Source: Hortaea werneckii (Eukaryota; Ascomycota; Dothideomycetes; Mycosphaerellales; Teratosphaeriaceae). Taken from it: 64,000 nucleotides of DNA. Position 1 is the stretch's first letter; every line of letters starts with the position of its first letter. Below are positions 54,119 through 64,000 of the stretch, one piece after another. The stretch is taken from positions 558,001-622,000 of the forward strand of contig JBAOKB010000077.1 of assembly GCA_037044905.1 (NCBI GenBank). The letters are read 5' to 3'. The position numbers and the translations under genes were made by a program. Under the pieces are notes generated by a model. That model did no database searches. It was not told where the DNA came from and saw only the letters and a program-made list of their open reading frames with translations.

Positions 54119-56818
54119 CTACTCCTGCCCGAAGCCAACCGTTTCTTCGACAGCCCAGAGCAGCTTCTGCTGCAGCGCGTCGAAACTCTTGTATGGCGGC
54201 ATGTCCAAACGATTGAAGCACGTATGCGCCTTGGGAAGTTGGCCTTCTTCTCCGCTCTTTTCAATTGTGAATCGTCGTGGACCATCAGAGCCTTGCAGGT
54301 CTTTGAAGCCGTTGACAGGGATACGCGATGTACCAGTGGCAAACTGCAAAAGTCTGCTCTTCTGCTCTGCGTCCCAACTGCGAATGCACTGCCAGAAGTT
54401 TTGCACGACTGGGTCATTCTCGGTGTATCCGCGGTAGTCAGTGTGCTTCTTCCAGTCGTCGACATCAATGTCTGCTATACCACCGATGAGGAGTTCCAGC
54501 TCACGCTCATCGAAGACGTTGACGAGATCGGCAGGGATGAGCTCGTGGAAACCGGTGACGAAAGCATTGAACTGCTCCTCAACGCGCTTCTGGATACGCC
54601 ATTCGGTGATAAGCCTAGATGGCGATGTTAGCTGAAGTTTTGATAGATTGTGCGAAGCAAAACTTACTCAATGTACTCCTGCTTGTTCTCGTTCGTCACT
54701 TCGATATCTTCCCCACCAGGCTTCAACTCCACAGTGACCTTCTCACCAAATCTTTCATCTTCAACGGAGAACGTGCTGTAAATCACGTCGGTGATGTCGT
54801 TCTCCATGGCCCAGGTGAGAGTGCGGTGGAATTCGGCATCCACGCCCTCCATGTCTTGCAAGGTGACCCTCTTCTTGAGGATCATCTTGTAGAACGCTCC
54901 AATGAAGAATGCGTCCAAAAAGCGCCGGTGGAAGATGGCCAGACCGACCACGCGTCCAATAAACTTGAAGTAGCCAAGGTGCTCAGGGTTAATTCCAGAG
55001 TGCGGGTTGATCTGCAGGGTATAGTTGTCGTGGGCGGAATACTCAAAGAGACAATAGAAGGGGTTAAACATCTCGTGGGATAGGAGGAAAAAGAATTCTC
55101 TTGACAGGCCACCATAGTCAAGACCATCTTCACCATCGAACTTGATCATCAGCCGCTTCTTGAGATCATTAGGCGATTGTCTCATGATCTCTGCGTAGCT
55201 GTCCTCGAAGATATGAGAACGTCGGACCTTGACATGGCACTGTCCGCTCAATATCCTCAGAGCTGGCTGAGAACGGAAGTAAATGAGCTTGCGCCTGAAG
55301 TCGCGTTTGTATTGTGGGACATTTTGATCCAACGACGATGGCAATCTGGGGTCGTCCCATGTCGTTGTCTTCGTGTTGTGGTCGACGAAGTAGACACGTG
55401 CCGTGTTCGTAAGTCGCATTTCCCATCCACTGGGCAACGGTCCGAGTTGCGAAACTGGCTGCTGCTGAATGGTGCTGTTACCTGTAGCATTCTGGCCGTA
55501 CATTCTTATGTATTGCTGCCGCCTAGGGTCCACCCAAGTCGTAGTACGGGTGTTGTGGTCCACGAAATAGGCTCTGCCTTCTGGGGTATGTCTCTGTTCC
55601 CAGCCAGCTGGAAGCTCGCCAGTCCCAGCTGTAGTTGCGCCCGTTGCAACCATCTGCGCTGTGTTGGCTTGGTTCGCCGCGCTAGGAGTCTGCGAAGGTG
55701 ATCCTTGCCTGTCAGACAGCGTGGGTGAGTTCGCACCGGTCCTATCCTCTGGAAGCACTCGCTGCTGATGTCGCTCTCGCTCTACGTTCTGTTGCTGTTG
55801 CATCTGTGCCCTCTGCTCACCAGCATTGAAGTTGGACGAGGGCCTTATCCATGTAGTCTGCCGTGAATTGTGGTCCACGTAATACGTTCGCCCCAGGTTA
55901 TCCTCCCGTCTTTCCCATCCCGGAGGCAGCCTTCCCTGCGCATCTTCGAATGCGCTGAAGCCACTTCCATCGGCCCTCCTAGTGCCGCTGGCACCGTTAG
56001 TGGAGGGCACGTTCGAGCTTGTGTTCTGCCTCGACGCATTCGCGGAGTTCGTGTTACTAGTGGGCCGTTCCGGTTGTAGCGACGCACTCGACTGGGCACC
56101 TGCGGGCGTGCTTGCACCGTTCGCGCCAGCTGAAGATACAGATGGTCGGTTGTTGGTAGAACCGCCATTAGGAATAGGCGCTCGAAGATTAGTCGAGAGA
56201 TTAAGAATGAGTTTACCATTCACTACGAGGTTGTCATTGGACTTGCGCAAGTCGCGGGTAAGCATTTCTGGCAGTGGTCAGTAAGTGGTTCGGTTCGTGG
56301 TACTGGTGCCCATATCTTACCATCACCGCCAGCGTCCAGATCGACAACGCTTCCAATGCGCACATTGACCACACCAAGAAAGCCCTGGTCCCTCTTCTTG
56401 AATTTCTTCTGATCAAAGATTTGGACGGCCAGTATGCTCTCCTCGGTGACCCTCCTACGTTCTCATCAGTAATTGCTCCTACCTGTTGTATCGCCACCTG
56501 TCTCTTCTCACTCACATGTCAAAGCTCTCGTTCCAATATGGGTTGAGCGTCTTCTTGATCACGCCGGTCGTCTTCGTCTGCTCGCCATTGATCGTCGCGA
56601 CCGCGAAAGGGTCGGGGAATCCTAATGCTGGTGTTAGCGAGGCTACCGTGACTTCCGAGGTGGCGGGCAGGACTCACGAAAGACATCTCGCTTGTACAAG
56701 CCATCCGCCGCAATGACTGGTATACAACGTCAGTATCTCCTCGTTCGCTTTGAGCGAAGATGTCTGGTATTTTCAACGTACTCGTCACCCTCAGGTTGGA
56801 CTGCTGCGGAGCCTCCAT
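54119..56818 (-). CDS. RSP5: HECT-type E3 ubiquitin ligase Rsp5 (C2-WW3-HECT)
   Basis: Six exons, 56818-56782, 56716-56678, 56621-56516, 56451-56321, 56267-54668 and 54614-54119, give 802 aa, as in yeast Rsp5. Five introns of 53-65 nt, four of them within the C2 domain. The start MEAPQQSNLRVTIIAADGLY opens the C2 domain (RFPDPFAVATINGEQTKTT, VQIFDQKKFKKRDQGFLGVV). Three WW domains follow: LPPGWERREDNLGRTYYVDH, LPAGWEQRHTPEGRAYFVDH and LPSGWEMRLTNTARVYFVDH. The HECT domain ends with catalytic Cys in AHTCFNRLDMPPYKS and FGQE. Rsp5 ubiquitinates plasma-membrane transporters through arrestin adaptors, and many other targets. All exon phases close exactly. Confidence 0.97.
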
Positions 56819-57471
56819 GCTTATCGCTTGATTCCGTGCACCTCGACCCGATGCTCTAGTCCGTCAGGTCATTCACCGCCACGGAAGAATATACCAGGGA
56901 CCGACGTCGCCGGTAGGAAGTAGGACGTTGTCACGGCGCCCTGTGCGTTGCCGGTAGTGCGCGGGTGGGTTGGGAGGGCAAAGCGTCGGTGTCAGTCAGG
57001 ACGTTGTCGGTCGGCTGGTGGGCTGTTGTGGCTGTGTGTCGGCTCGATTCCGCCGGGTGCAGGCCAGGGGCACACACGATGGTACTTGTCGCTGCGTGCG
57101 GAAGCTCACGCGACAGTAATCTCGATGGGTCTCACTCTGATAACTACTATGTAGGTATCGAAATAGGGACAAGTCGACTGTACCGCCGCGGATCGTGGTT
57201 AACGTCACTCAGGAAGCCACGCACGAGAGAACCCCCCGCAAACTTTTGCCCCACTTTTCGCTTGGTCAGAACTGGTCTGAGAATGTTCGGAAGCTTCCAA
57301 ACCGACCGTATGAAACATTAACAGGGTCAACATGTCAACAAAGGCCGACAGATGTGTGCGGCAGTGAATACGGTTGATCCGTAGCTGTCGAGCGCAGATT
57401 GAGCATCGGTTATATTACACGACTACAAGTACAGAGGAGGGATAGCTATATTTAGCATGCAGCCGTTCGCG
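56819..57471. other. Intergenic region RSP5 promoter
   Basis: 653 bases upstream of RSP5 and downstream of the second zinc-cluster regulator. Short frames on both strands have no domain. Confidence 0.5.
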
Positions 57472-58862
57472 TCAGATGAGCAGTTCCATCGAGTCTGACA
57501 GATGGGCTGATTTATCTCTGAGCAAAACACTTTGGACTGGCCATTCAATCCAAGGCTGCCATTTATCTTCGATCGTCCCCATGATGTCCCTAAGAACTCT
57601 AGAAGACCAGCCGTGGATCCACCACCGGCTGTCCAGCACGTCAAGGAGGACGCAGTAATGTGCAAGGATGACAAGCGCCTGCGGTACTCTTCGCTTGATT
57701 AGCTGCGAGTACGGAGCTGAGTCTTGCTTTGGAAAACACAAAATCGAAGAGACACTGCAGTTGCCTTGTTGCCGCAGGACAACGTCGTATGCTTGTTTTA
57801 GCTCTCCAAGAATGAGTGCGCAAGTCCTACGGTCGTCTGGCATCATGATCTCGATGCCCAGCATGTAGTCGAGATGATTGAGCCCGACGTCGAAGTTTTC
57901 TGGCAGGATATGGCTTGCAGCTGGCATTGTGATCGGAGTCTGTGGCCCAGCTGCGAGAACCTGGGCAAAAGGTCCTTGAGAAACCCAGAACCAAGTTTCT
58001 CCCAAAACGGTGTCAATGCCTTTGACTAGAAGAAAGAGCTCCGTGATGGCATCTATCGGTGGCACGCTGGGCGGGATGGCGTAAGCAAAGAGCGCTACTA
58101 GCCAAGTGAAGACGAACTTGGCGTTCGCATTTTCCGCAGTCGAGCGCTGACCATGTTCTCGGTACAGCACAAGGGCCTTGTCTAAATGGTCGACTGCACA
58201 CGTACGGAGTACGCGAGCTTGACTAGGTTGCAGCGTGGCCTTATGTAGCGCTGAAAAGCCGAGCAAAGCATGCATGCAATAATGTGAGCTGAAAGCCACT
58301 TTGGGCATTTCTTCTTGCCAGATTCTCAGCCCATCGACATTGTCGTGTTCGGTGAGGATATATCGCGTGTGAGAAAGGTAATGGTGCATCAGTTCAAGGT
58401 CCAGCATCCAGTTTTCATCATGCGCTCCTGGTGAAGGCCGGTCGATAAGTCCTGTCAGTACCGTGAACGGACTTGGTTGCGATTGAGGAGGCGTTGTCTC
58501 TGATATACTGACGCCATTCCCACTGCTGATGCTTCCCACCAGCGTGCTTCTGAACGATGTTTCCCGGGAGACTGAAGCTGTTCTGGAAGTCTCTGAAGAA
58601 TTCTGAGAAGCCGCAGAAGTCCGCCTTTTCGTATCTTCCCGCTGGACTATAGGGCCGCCGGCAAGAGAGCAAGCTACTCCGTGCCGTACGCAGTTGGAGC
58701 ACGGCTTGTGTTCGTCACACTGCGAATGCGAGCGTTAGCTTTCGCGCCACATATATAGTCTTCACGCCGATTTCCTACCTTTACATGTCGCTTCTTGCAC
58801 TGTGCGCAACCTAGCCGAGATTTCTTATGACCAACACGAGGTGCCTGACTGTCCATGATCAT
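57472..58862 (-). CDS. Zn(II)2Cys6 transcription factor (Upc2/Ecm22-like finger)
   Basis: Exons 58862-58779 and 58719-57472 flank a 59-nt intron (GTAGGA...CGCAG) and give 443 aa. The zinc cluster near the N-terminus reads RLGCAQCKKRHVKCDEHKPC then SNCVRHGVAC, CX2CX6CX5CX2CX6C, split after HVK by the intron. The RLGCxxCKxRHVKCDE signature is the form found in sterol-uptake-type regulators. A Ser/Thr/Gln-rich linker leads to a C-terminal regulatory domain beginning LELMHHYLSHTRYIL and containing FSSHYCMHALLGFSALHKAT. The target is not known. There is no coiled coil. The frame is intact. Confidence 0.88.
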
Positions 58863-60336
58863 GTTGTCAGTCTTATAGCTGAACCAAATAGATGGTATTG
58901 GATTGTGTCGAGCAACGCCACAAGGCCTTGATATATGAATGGTTAGGGTCCTACGAACTTGCCAGTCATTAACGACAGCGCGTCCGCTCCTAACTCCGTG
59001 CTGCGCAAAGACGTTACATTTCTACCTGCTGCCTGCTCTGTACCATGGTGGCGCGGCTTCACCTGCGGACCGGAAACTATTCGTCTCCCGATTGCCATGT
59101 TCTAGTTTCGGCCAGCTGAAGGGCTAAGGCGTCTCATGTGCCAACACAGTAGTGGATATGAGTCGAACACGGAGTTCGGTCTTTCCGTTCCAACCAGACT
59201 GCTCAGAGATGCATAAACATGGGCAGTTTCGAGCCTTTGCGTCACCTTTGAGGCTGTGACTGACTAATGGGACGACTGGATAGATGGCATTGCCGAAACA
59301 CTGAACAGTGATGCCTGGAGAATGTCTCCGGCCTGATACGGCCGCAACGAGGTATTTGTTCGTCCGAGCTGCCCGTTCGTCTCCTGTGTGGCCGGCTCGC
59401 ATTCGCTTTTCAGCCGAGCTCCGGCTGACGCTAGGCACACATTGGACTCCATCCTTCGACGCATCCTTCGACCCATTCTACCTTTCACTTAGCGAAACTA
59501 CTTGGCGGTGAGCTGATTTGGATAGGTACAGCACCCAGGCTCAGCCAGGATATATGCAGCGTATCAAATCTTACATGGGAATCAGATGATTCACATTCTG
59601 TAGGATGCGTTCTAGAAGGCGATGTGAAGGAGGCTTATTACATGCAGACACCCCACATAAACAGACAAGGGTTGCATCTTCCATCATTTGTTTGACGTAT
59701 ACTTTGGAAAGAATTCGTAGATTTCTCAAACCTTGCTCGCCATTTCAAACGTACGATACCTAGGTACTGAGCATTCTGCGGTTCTCTCAATGCCATCATT
59801 GACAGATGCCAGAAGTCTGAAGTCTGACCGGAACTCTCCCAGCACTCCTCCATCTTGTAAAGCCACCCATTTGAGTTCTTCCCCCATAGGTTCTTTCCAA
59901 AGGTAGTAGATCTGTGACCTCCCGAAGCAGGCCTCTTACTACCTTGCTTTACTATACACCACCTCACAAATGCAGATGCGAGTTGGTCCTCTTCCGCCCT
60001 ATTACTAGCATACGCCTTCGCAAAGGTAGTAGACTCCAACTCGAACTAGTAACGATAATCTACAGACCCCTTAAATCTTGGCTCGTCGTCCTCTAGCAGC
60101 TTAAGGAACGCATCCCCTTCACTATTAGTCGAGAACACGGCCCGAACGTCTAATTCTTATAGTCCAATATGCATCTTAAAGTCGCATATAGCGCAGATCC
60201 ACGCCATATTCGGAGCCGCACAACTCTAAGAGTCACCGACCATTAGTAGAATCCGTTCGCTTAGTGCTCGCTTCTCGAACAATGCAAGCATTAGCAGCGT
60301 AATGCGCGCAGATTAAAAAACGTGTTTGTGATCCTT
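58863..60336. other. Intergenic region, partly TA-rich
   Basis: 58863-59900 is ordinary sequence with only short frames. From about 59930 to 60330 the plus strand becomes rich in TA and poor in TG dinucleotides, and coding frames are interrupted. No terminal repeat or transposase motif was identified. Confidence 0.45.
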
Positions 60337-61779
60337 CTACGTATTATATGTGTTGCCGGCCGCGTAAAAGACTTTAGGATCCAGACAAGACTTTAGAAAG
60401 GCGTTGTAGTACTCGGTGAATTCAGGCATCGTTGGTATGATAGGGTGCACCGCCGTTGAGAGATCCTCTTGCCGAATCTGGAGCACCGGACAGTGGAGAT
60501 CGAAGGCCCGGCCGTGGCTTTGGAAGATTTCTTTCAATGGGCTGTCCCTTTTTTTGCCTTGACCACGGCGAGCAGGGCCACTGTAACGTTTCAAAAAGAA
60601 AATTAAGTTCCCAGGTGGCGCGGCATTGAGAATCGGTTGTGCCTCAAGATCACGCTCCCACACACACAAGGTGCCATGCCGATTATAAGACTTCGAAGGG
60701 AATCTTTCATCATCTGATACGTCGACTTCATCGTCTTCCAGGTTGTTATCGACTGTGACTTTGGAGGGAGTGCCGCTAGAATCATCATCCGGAGTGAAAG
60801 ACTGAGCAAGAATTCTTAGGTGCTGCGTCTTCGCCAGCGGTGGCCGACTCGCAAGAAAATCCAAGCTACTGTGCCTTTCGCCAGTACATCCTGTCGAAAC
60901 GTGGAGAGCAGCATTCACCGCCGACCCAAAGATGAAGCCGCAACTACATCGGAGGCCTGTTGATCTCTGAAGATTGTGTAAGATGAAGTCCATCGCTACA
61001 ACACGATCGATACAAAGCCGGAGTTTGTTCCACTGGACCGTTAACTCATGGCCTTTTATTTTTCTGTTGCGAGCTGCCTCCTTAGCCTTGGGACCGTCGG
61101 TGAAGAGTTTCTCCCCGGCGAAGATCCTCGCCACACATTGTTCCACAACCACTCGAAATGCGGCCCAGTCGAGGTTTATGCACTGTCCGTTGGAGGCAGC
61201 AAACGGACAGACCGCTATGTCTGGTAGCTTAGCGGTACATGGGGACTTGGAGTGCCCGTTGAGACGATATGCGGTAGGAGCGTTTGGCCACAGTAAGATA
61301 TGTGCGGGTGTCATCATGTGGTGTACGAGCTCTAGCAGCCGAGAAGCGGTGCCAGAGCATCCGGCAAAGATACACCTAGCCTCGACCGGCTGCGTAATTC
61401 GCCCGTGGTCGAGATATCCATCGTTCGCGACAAATCTAGCAAGCTCGGGAGGAAGTGTAGAACCCTCATTCCTCGGCAGGACCAACAAGTCGAGGAGAGA
61501 GTCGCCAAGTTGCCGGGGAAGCGCTTCATTGGCAGGCTCGCGAGGCCATTCGCTAGGTTGCTCGCGTCGCGGCTCGATAGATTGTTCGTGAACGGATGCA
61601 TAGTATTCCCCATGAAGCGGTTCGTCGTCAGAGCATTCGATCCGCGCGCGTGAACGCCTGGGCTTCTTCGCCAGAGGGGCTGGTGCTTGGATGGCGGAGG
61701 CGTTCGCTCTAGAGCATCCGCTCACTGGATCAGGCGCTCGTTTACGCGGCTGAAGAGCAGGGGCAACGGCGACGTTCAC
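60337..61779 (-). CDS. Orphan protein, N-terminus undetermined
   Basis: The open frame encodes at least 480 aa and is open upstream to 61914 without an in-frame ATG; the first ATG inside is at 61317. A 5' exon is therefore likely, with a strong acceptor (CTGCTCTTCAG) near 61745 as one possibility. The N-terminal part is basic and polar (KKPRRSRARIECSDDEP), suggesting nuclear location. A zinc-finger-like element RCIFAGCSGTASRLLELVHH lies at about residues 135-154, and more Cys/His pairs follow (RCSCGFIFG, LHVSTGCTGERH). The C-terminus has LIFFLKRYSGPARRGQGKKR. No family was recognised. The TA-rich block just downstream suggests an accessory or transposon-associated setting. Confidence 0.5.
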   Translation of the reverse strand: MNVAVAPALQPRKRAPDPVSGCSRANASAIQAPAPLAKKPRRSRARIECSDDEPLHGEYYASVHEQSIEPRREQPSEWPREPANEALPRQLGDSLLDLLVLPRNEGSTLPPELARFVANDGYLDHGRITQPVEARCIFAGCSGTASRLLELVHHMMTPAHILLWPNAPTAYRLNGHSKSPCTAKLPDIAVCPFAASNGQCINLDWAAFRVVVEQCVARIFAGEKLFTDGPKAKEAARNRKIKGHELTVQWNKLRLCIDRVVAMDFILHNLQRSTGLRCSCGFIFGSAVNAALHVSTGCTGERHSSLDFLASRPPLAKTQHLRILAQSFTPDDDSSGTPSKVTVDNNLEDDEVDVSDDERFPSKSYNRHGTLCVWERDLEAQPILNAAPPGNLIFFLKRYSGPARRGQGKKRDSPLKEIFQSHGRAFDLHCPVLQIRQEDLSTAVHPIIPTMPEFTEYYNAFLKSCLDPKVFYAAGNTYNT

Positions 61780-62231
61780 AGAACCGCTCCGGTGCCGATC
61801 TCGGCCGGAGCATGATTTCGAAATGCTCCGAGATGTGACTCTCGAGGCTCCGAATCTTACTGTGTATCGCAGACACTGGAGGGTTCGTATACCGCAAAAG
61901 GAGCCACGCTGAGATCACGAGCACAACACGACATTGAGCACAGGGGAGACATCATGAGCACATGACTGGAAGTTCAGCGAATGATTCCACAGGCTAAAGG
62001 CGTAGAGCGAAGGATCAAGGATTTGCTTACATGTCTGTTGGCAGAGGCGCAGCACACAGCAGAAAAAGGCTTGACCGAAAACTATTATCACACTAAAATA
62101 ATCACGGCTGCAATGTACTACCACTAGCTACCAAGGTAAGTGTTGGCGTGTCTTGAGCTTAAGTGAATCGTCTAAAGTCTTGGAATCATGTCTCATTCTT
62201 CGAAATAGCTACCACGGTCACATCTTCGCCT
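61780..62231. other. Intergenic region
   Basis: It may contain the missing 5' exon of the orphan gene and holds the 3' flank of the aldo/keto reductase. No other feature was recognised. Confidence 0.4.
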
Positions 62232-63523
62232 CTAGGCGTTCAGTGGTGGCGTGTCAGCAAAGCAAGCGGAGGCGAAGGCTTCCGGGTATCGGCCACCGTG
62301 AACCTCGGCGGCCTCGCAGGCCTTGCGAATCTCTTGTTCCTCGTCCTTGCTCAACTTGAGGTGGAGAGCGCCCAGGTTCTCTTCGAGTCGCGCCAGGTTG
62401 GTTGTGCCTGGGATCTGAATGGTTGTTAGCAAGGGAATGTAGCTCGTACGAAGAGCGTCACGAACCGGGAAGAAGTCGTCGCCTTGAGCAAGAATCCAGG
62501 CAAGCGTGAGCTGGCTGGGCGTGCAGCCTTTGCTCTTGGCAATCTCGCTGATGCGGTCGACAAGCTGCAGATTCTTGGGGAAATTCTCCTCGGAGAAGCG
62601 AGGTGCGAATTTGCGGAAGTCGCCTGGGTAGACGGGTCAGCAAATCATGCCCAGTTACAGCACCCCTTGATTTTGATATACTTACCTTCCTCGAAGTCTG
62701 CTGGGCTGCGAATGGTGCCACCCAGCATTCCTCTACCGATGGGAGAGTAGGGCACGATAGCACAGCCCAGCTCGCGGCATGCTTTGAGAAGACCAATCTC
62801 CTCGGCCTCGATGTCGAGCGAAAAGGGAGAGTACTCAATTTGTACAGCATCGACGTGCTCGACCTTGCATGCGCGACGCAACGATTCGCTGCTGCATTCT
62901 GAAAGGCCGATGTACTTGATCTTGCCCTCTTGCTTGAGCTTCTTCAATTCCTCCATGGTCTTCTCAACTGGAGTTTTGCCATCAAGGCGGTGGGCGTAGT
63001 AAAGATCGATGTGGTCCACCCCAAGACGTTTGAGAGAGCGCTCACATGCTTGGCGACAGTATTCGGGAGAGGAGTCTACCCAGCGCTGGCCATCTTCCAT
63101 ACGGTTTGCGAACTTGGTGGCGAGGAAGATGTGGTCCCTTTTACCTGGGTTGGCTTGGAACCATTTGCCTGTAATTACAGTCAGTCGAAGGCGCTTGATC
63201 GAGGCAGAAGCCCATCACGTACCGAGCAAATCCTCATTGTCCATGTACATGTCCGCGGAGTCCCAAAAGAGCTCGCCAGACGCGTAGCACTTGTCAAGCA
63301 CTTTGAAACGATCTTCATCGGGCTTTGGGGCGCCATAGAAGGCACTCTGAACCCTATTAGCTCTTGTTCAGCAACGACGAGGGTGGATCCAACTTACGAG
63401 ACCCATGGCACCATAGCCCATCCGAGTGACCTGGGGGCCGTTCTTGCCCAGTTTTGCAGTGGGCAACTTGTGGCCAACAGCACCACCGGTGACGTTTCCG
63501 AGAATCTCTTGAGCTTTCTGCAT
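62232..63523 (-). CDS. Aldo/keto reductase family oxidoreductase
   Basis: Five exons, 63523-63398, 63346-63223, 63168-62686, 62623-62466 and 62414-62232, give 357 aa. Introns are 51, 54, 62 and 51 nt; the last is in frame and gives FFP|IPGTTNLARLEENLGAL when removed. The start is MQKAQEILGNVTGGAVGHKL. Family features include LGKNGPQVTRMGYGAMGLS, WDSADMYMDNEDLLGKW (catalytic Asp and Tyr), FLATKF (Lys), DLYYAHRLDGKTPVEKTMEE (His), KIKYIGLSECS and VQIEYSPFSLD. It resembles the cytosolic NADPH-dependent YakC/pyridoxal-reductase-like AKR subgroup; the substrate is unknown. All phases close. Confidence 0.93.
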
Positions 63524-64000
63524 CTTGAGTACTGAGGTGTTGCAACTAGAGTTGATGAAGATAGGTAGGAATTCAAGTCAGTTGTACATGGACGCTTTTT
63601 CAATGTTTGCAGTAACGACCTAGGCACCTCGTGTGACGTCAAGCGACTCAAAGGAAGGACTTAAACGATGGTTAACCACCTTATCTCCGAGCTTTGTGGT
63701 GGAGTTAAACGCGGGCGGAGGGATCTACGTGCCCAAGACCTTCACTGCGCTGACAACCGGAAGCGTGTAAGACTGTATATCCGCCAATCGTGTCAAATAT
63801 TTATGTCTACATGATGGATGCAGCCGCTCTCATGAGCGAGCGTACCGCTTCGGTGAAGAGCGGTCTAGAGGTAATGTGGTGAGGATGGAATGTGAGGTCG
63901 CCGCGGAGATCGGGTCGGGAGAGATGCATATCCCATGAGTAAGCCGATTTCGGAAACGCAGCTGGGGAAATTCGCATTATATCCATCGCGCCTGTAGTAC
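63524..64000. other. Intergenic region at window end
   Basis: It holds the promoter of the aldo/keto reductase gene. No other feature was recognised before the window ends. Confidence 0.5.

Noticed and set aside
59638..60039. 133-codon minus-strand open frame
   Set aside because: No domain; it runs into the TA-rich block and has no supporting start or splice context.

Overview
The window is nuclear DNA of a filamentous ascomycete (Pezizomycotina, possibly Dothideomycetes; the class is inference). Genes lie on both strands, with no operons. Introns are mostly 47-97 nt, often with CTRAC-type branch points. The gene set is typically fungal: Zn(II)2Cys6 regulators, cutinase, Cut8/Sts1, Mediator Med18, Rsp5, a QutR-type repressor and DUF7918. 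Exon structures were assembled by hand from splice signals and reading-frame arithmetic.

Left half (1-31 kb): a steroid 5-alpha-reductase-like enzyme; a Zn2Cys6 regulator whose zinc finger only reads through with a GC-AG intron; an AROM-derived quinate-repressor-like gene; a 3.7 kb gene-poor stretch; a Ser/Thr-rich secreted wall protein; Cut8/Sts1; a cytochrome P450; a DUF3984-like protein; a KHDC4-like KH-domain protein divergent from ILV6; a DUF7918 protein; ornithine carbamoyltransferase divergent from a Tag1/DUF3712-like vacuolar membrane protein; and a Vtc5-like SPX protein.

Right half (31-64 kb): cutinase (second GC-AG intron); a gene-poor 2.4 kb; an R3H-SUZ RNA-binding protein; an orphan single-exon protein with a possible papain-fold Cys/His/Asp triad; a small membrane protein; 3-methyladenine DNA glycosylase; Kgd4; Med18; an F-box protein; an AFG1-like ATPase; an SPF45-like splicing factor; Rsp5; a second Zn2Cys6 regulator; a TG-poor, TA-rich stretch beside an orphan ORF; and an aldo/keto reductase.

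The most striking global pattern is that seven genes between about 7 and 31 kb carry 13 apparent single-base frameshifts (a possible 14th lies in the first Zn2Cys6 gene). None is visible in the genes of the right half. In every case the protein resumes in another frame with family motifs intact, and the totals return to multiples of three when one-base indels are assumed. Either the sequence is locally poor, or there is a run of young pseudogenes. The second notable structure is an exact 112-bp tandem duplication at the 3' end of the KH gene. It copies a whole intron plus flanking exon sequence and places a TAG in the extra exon.
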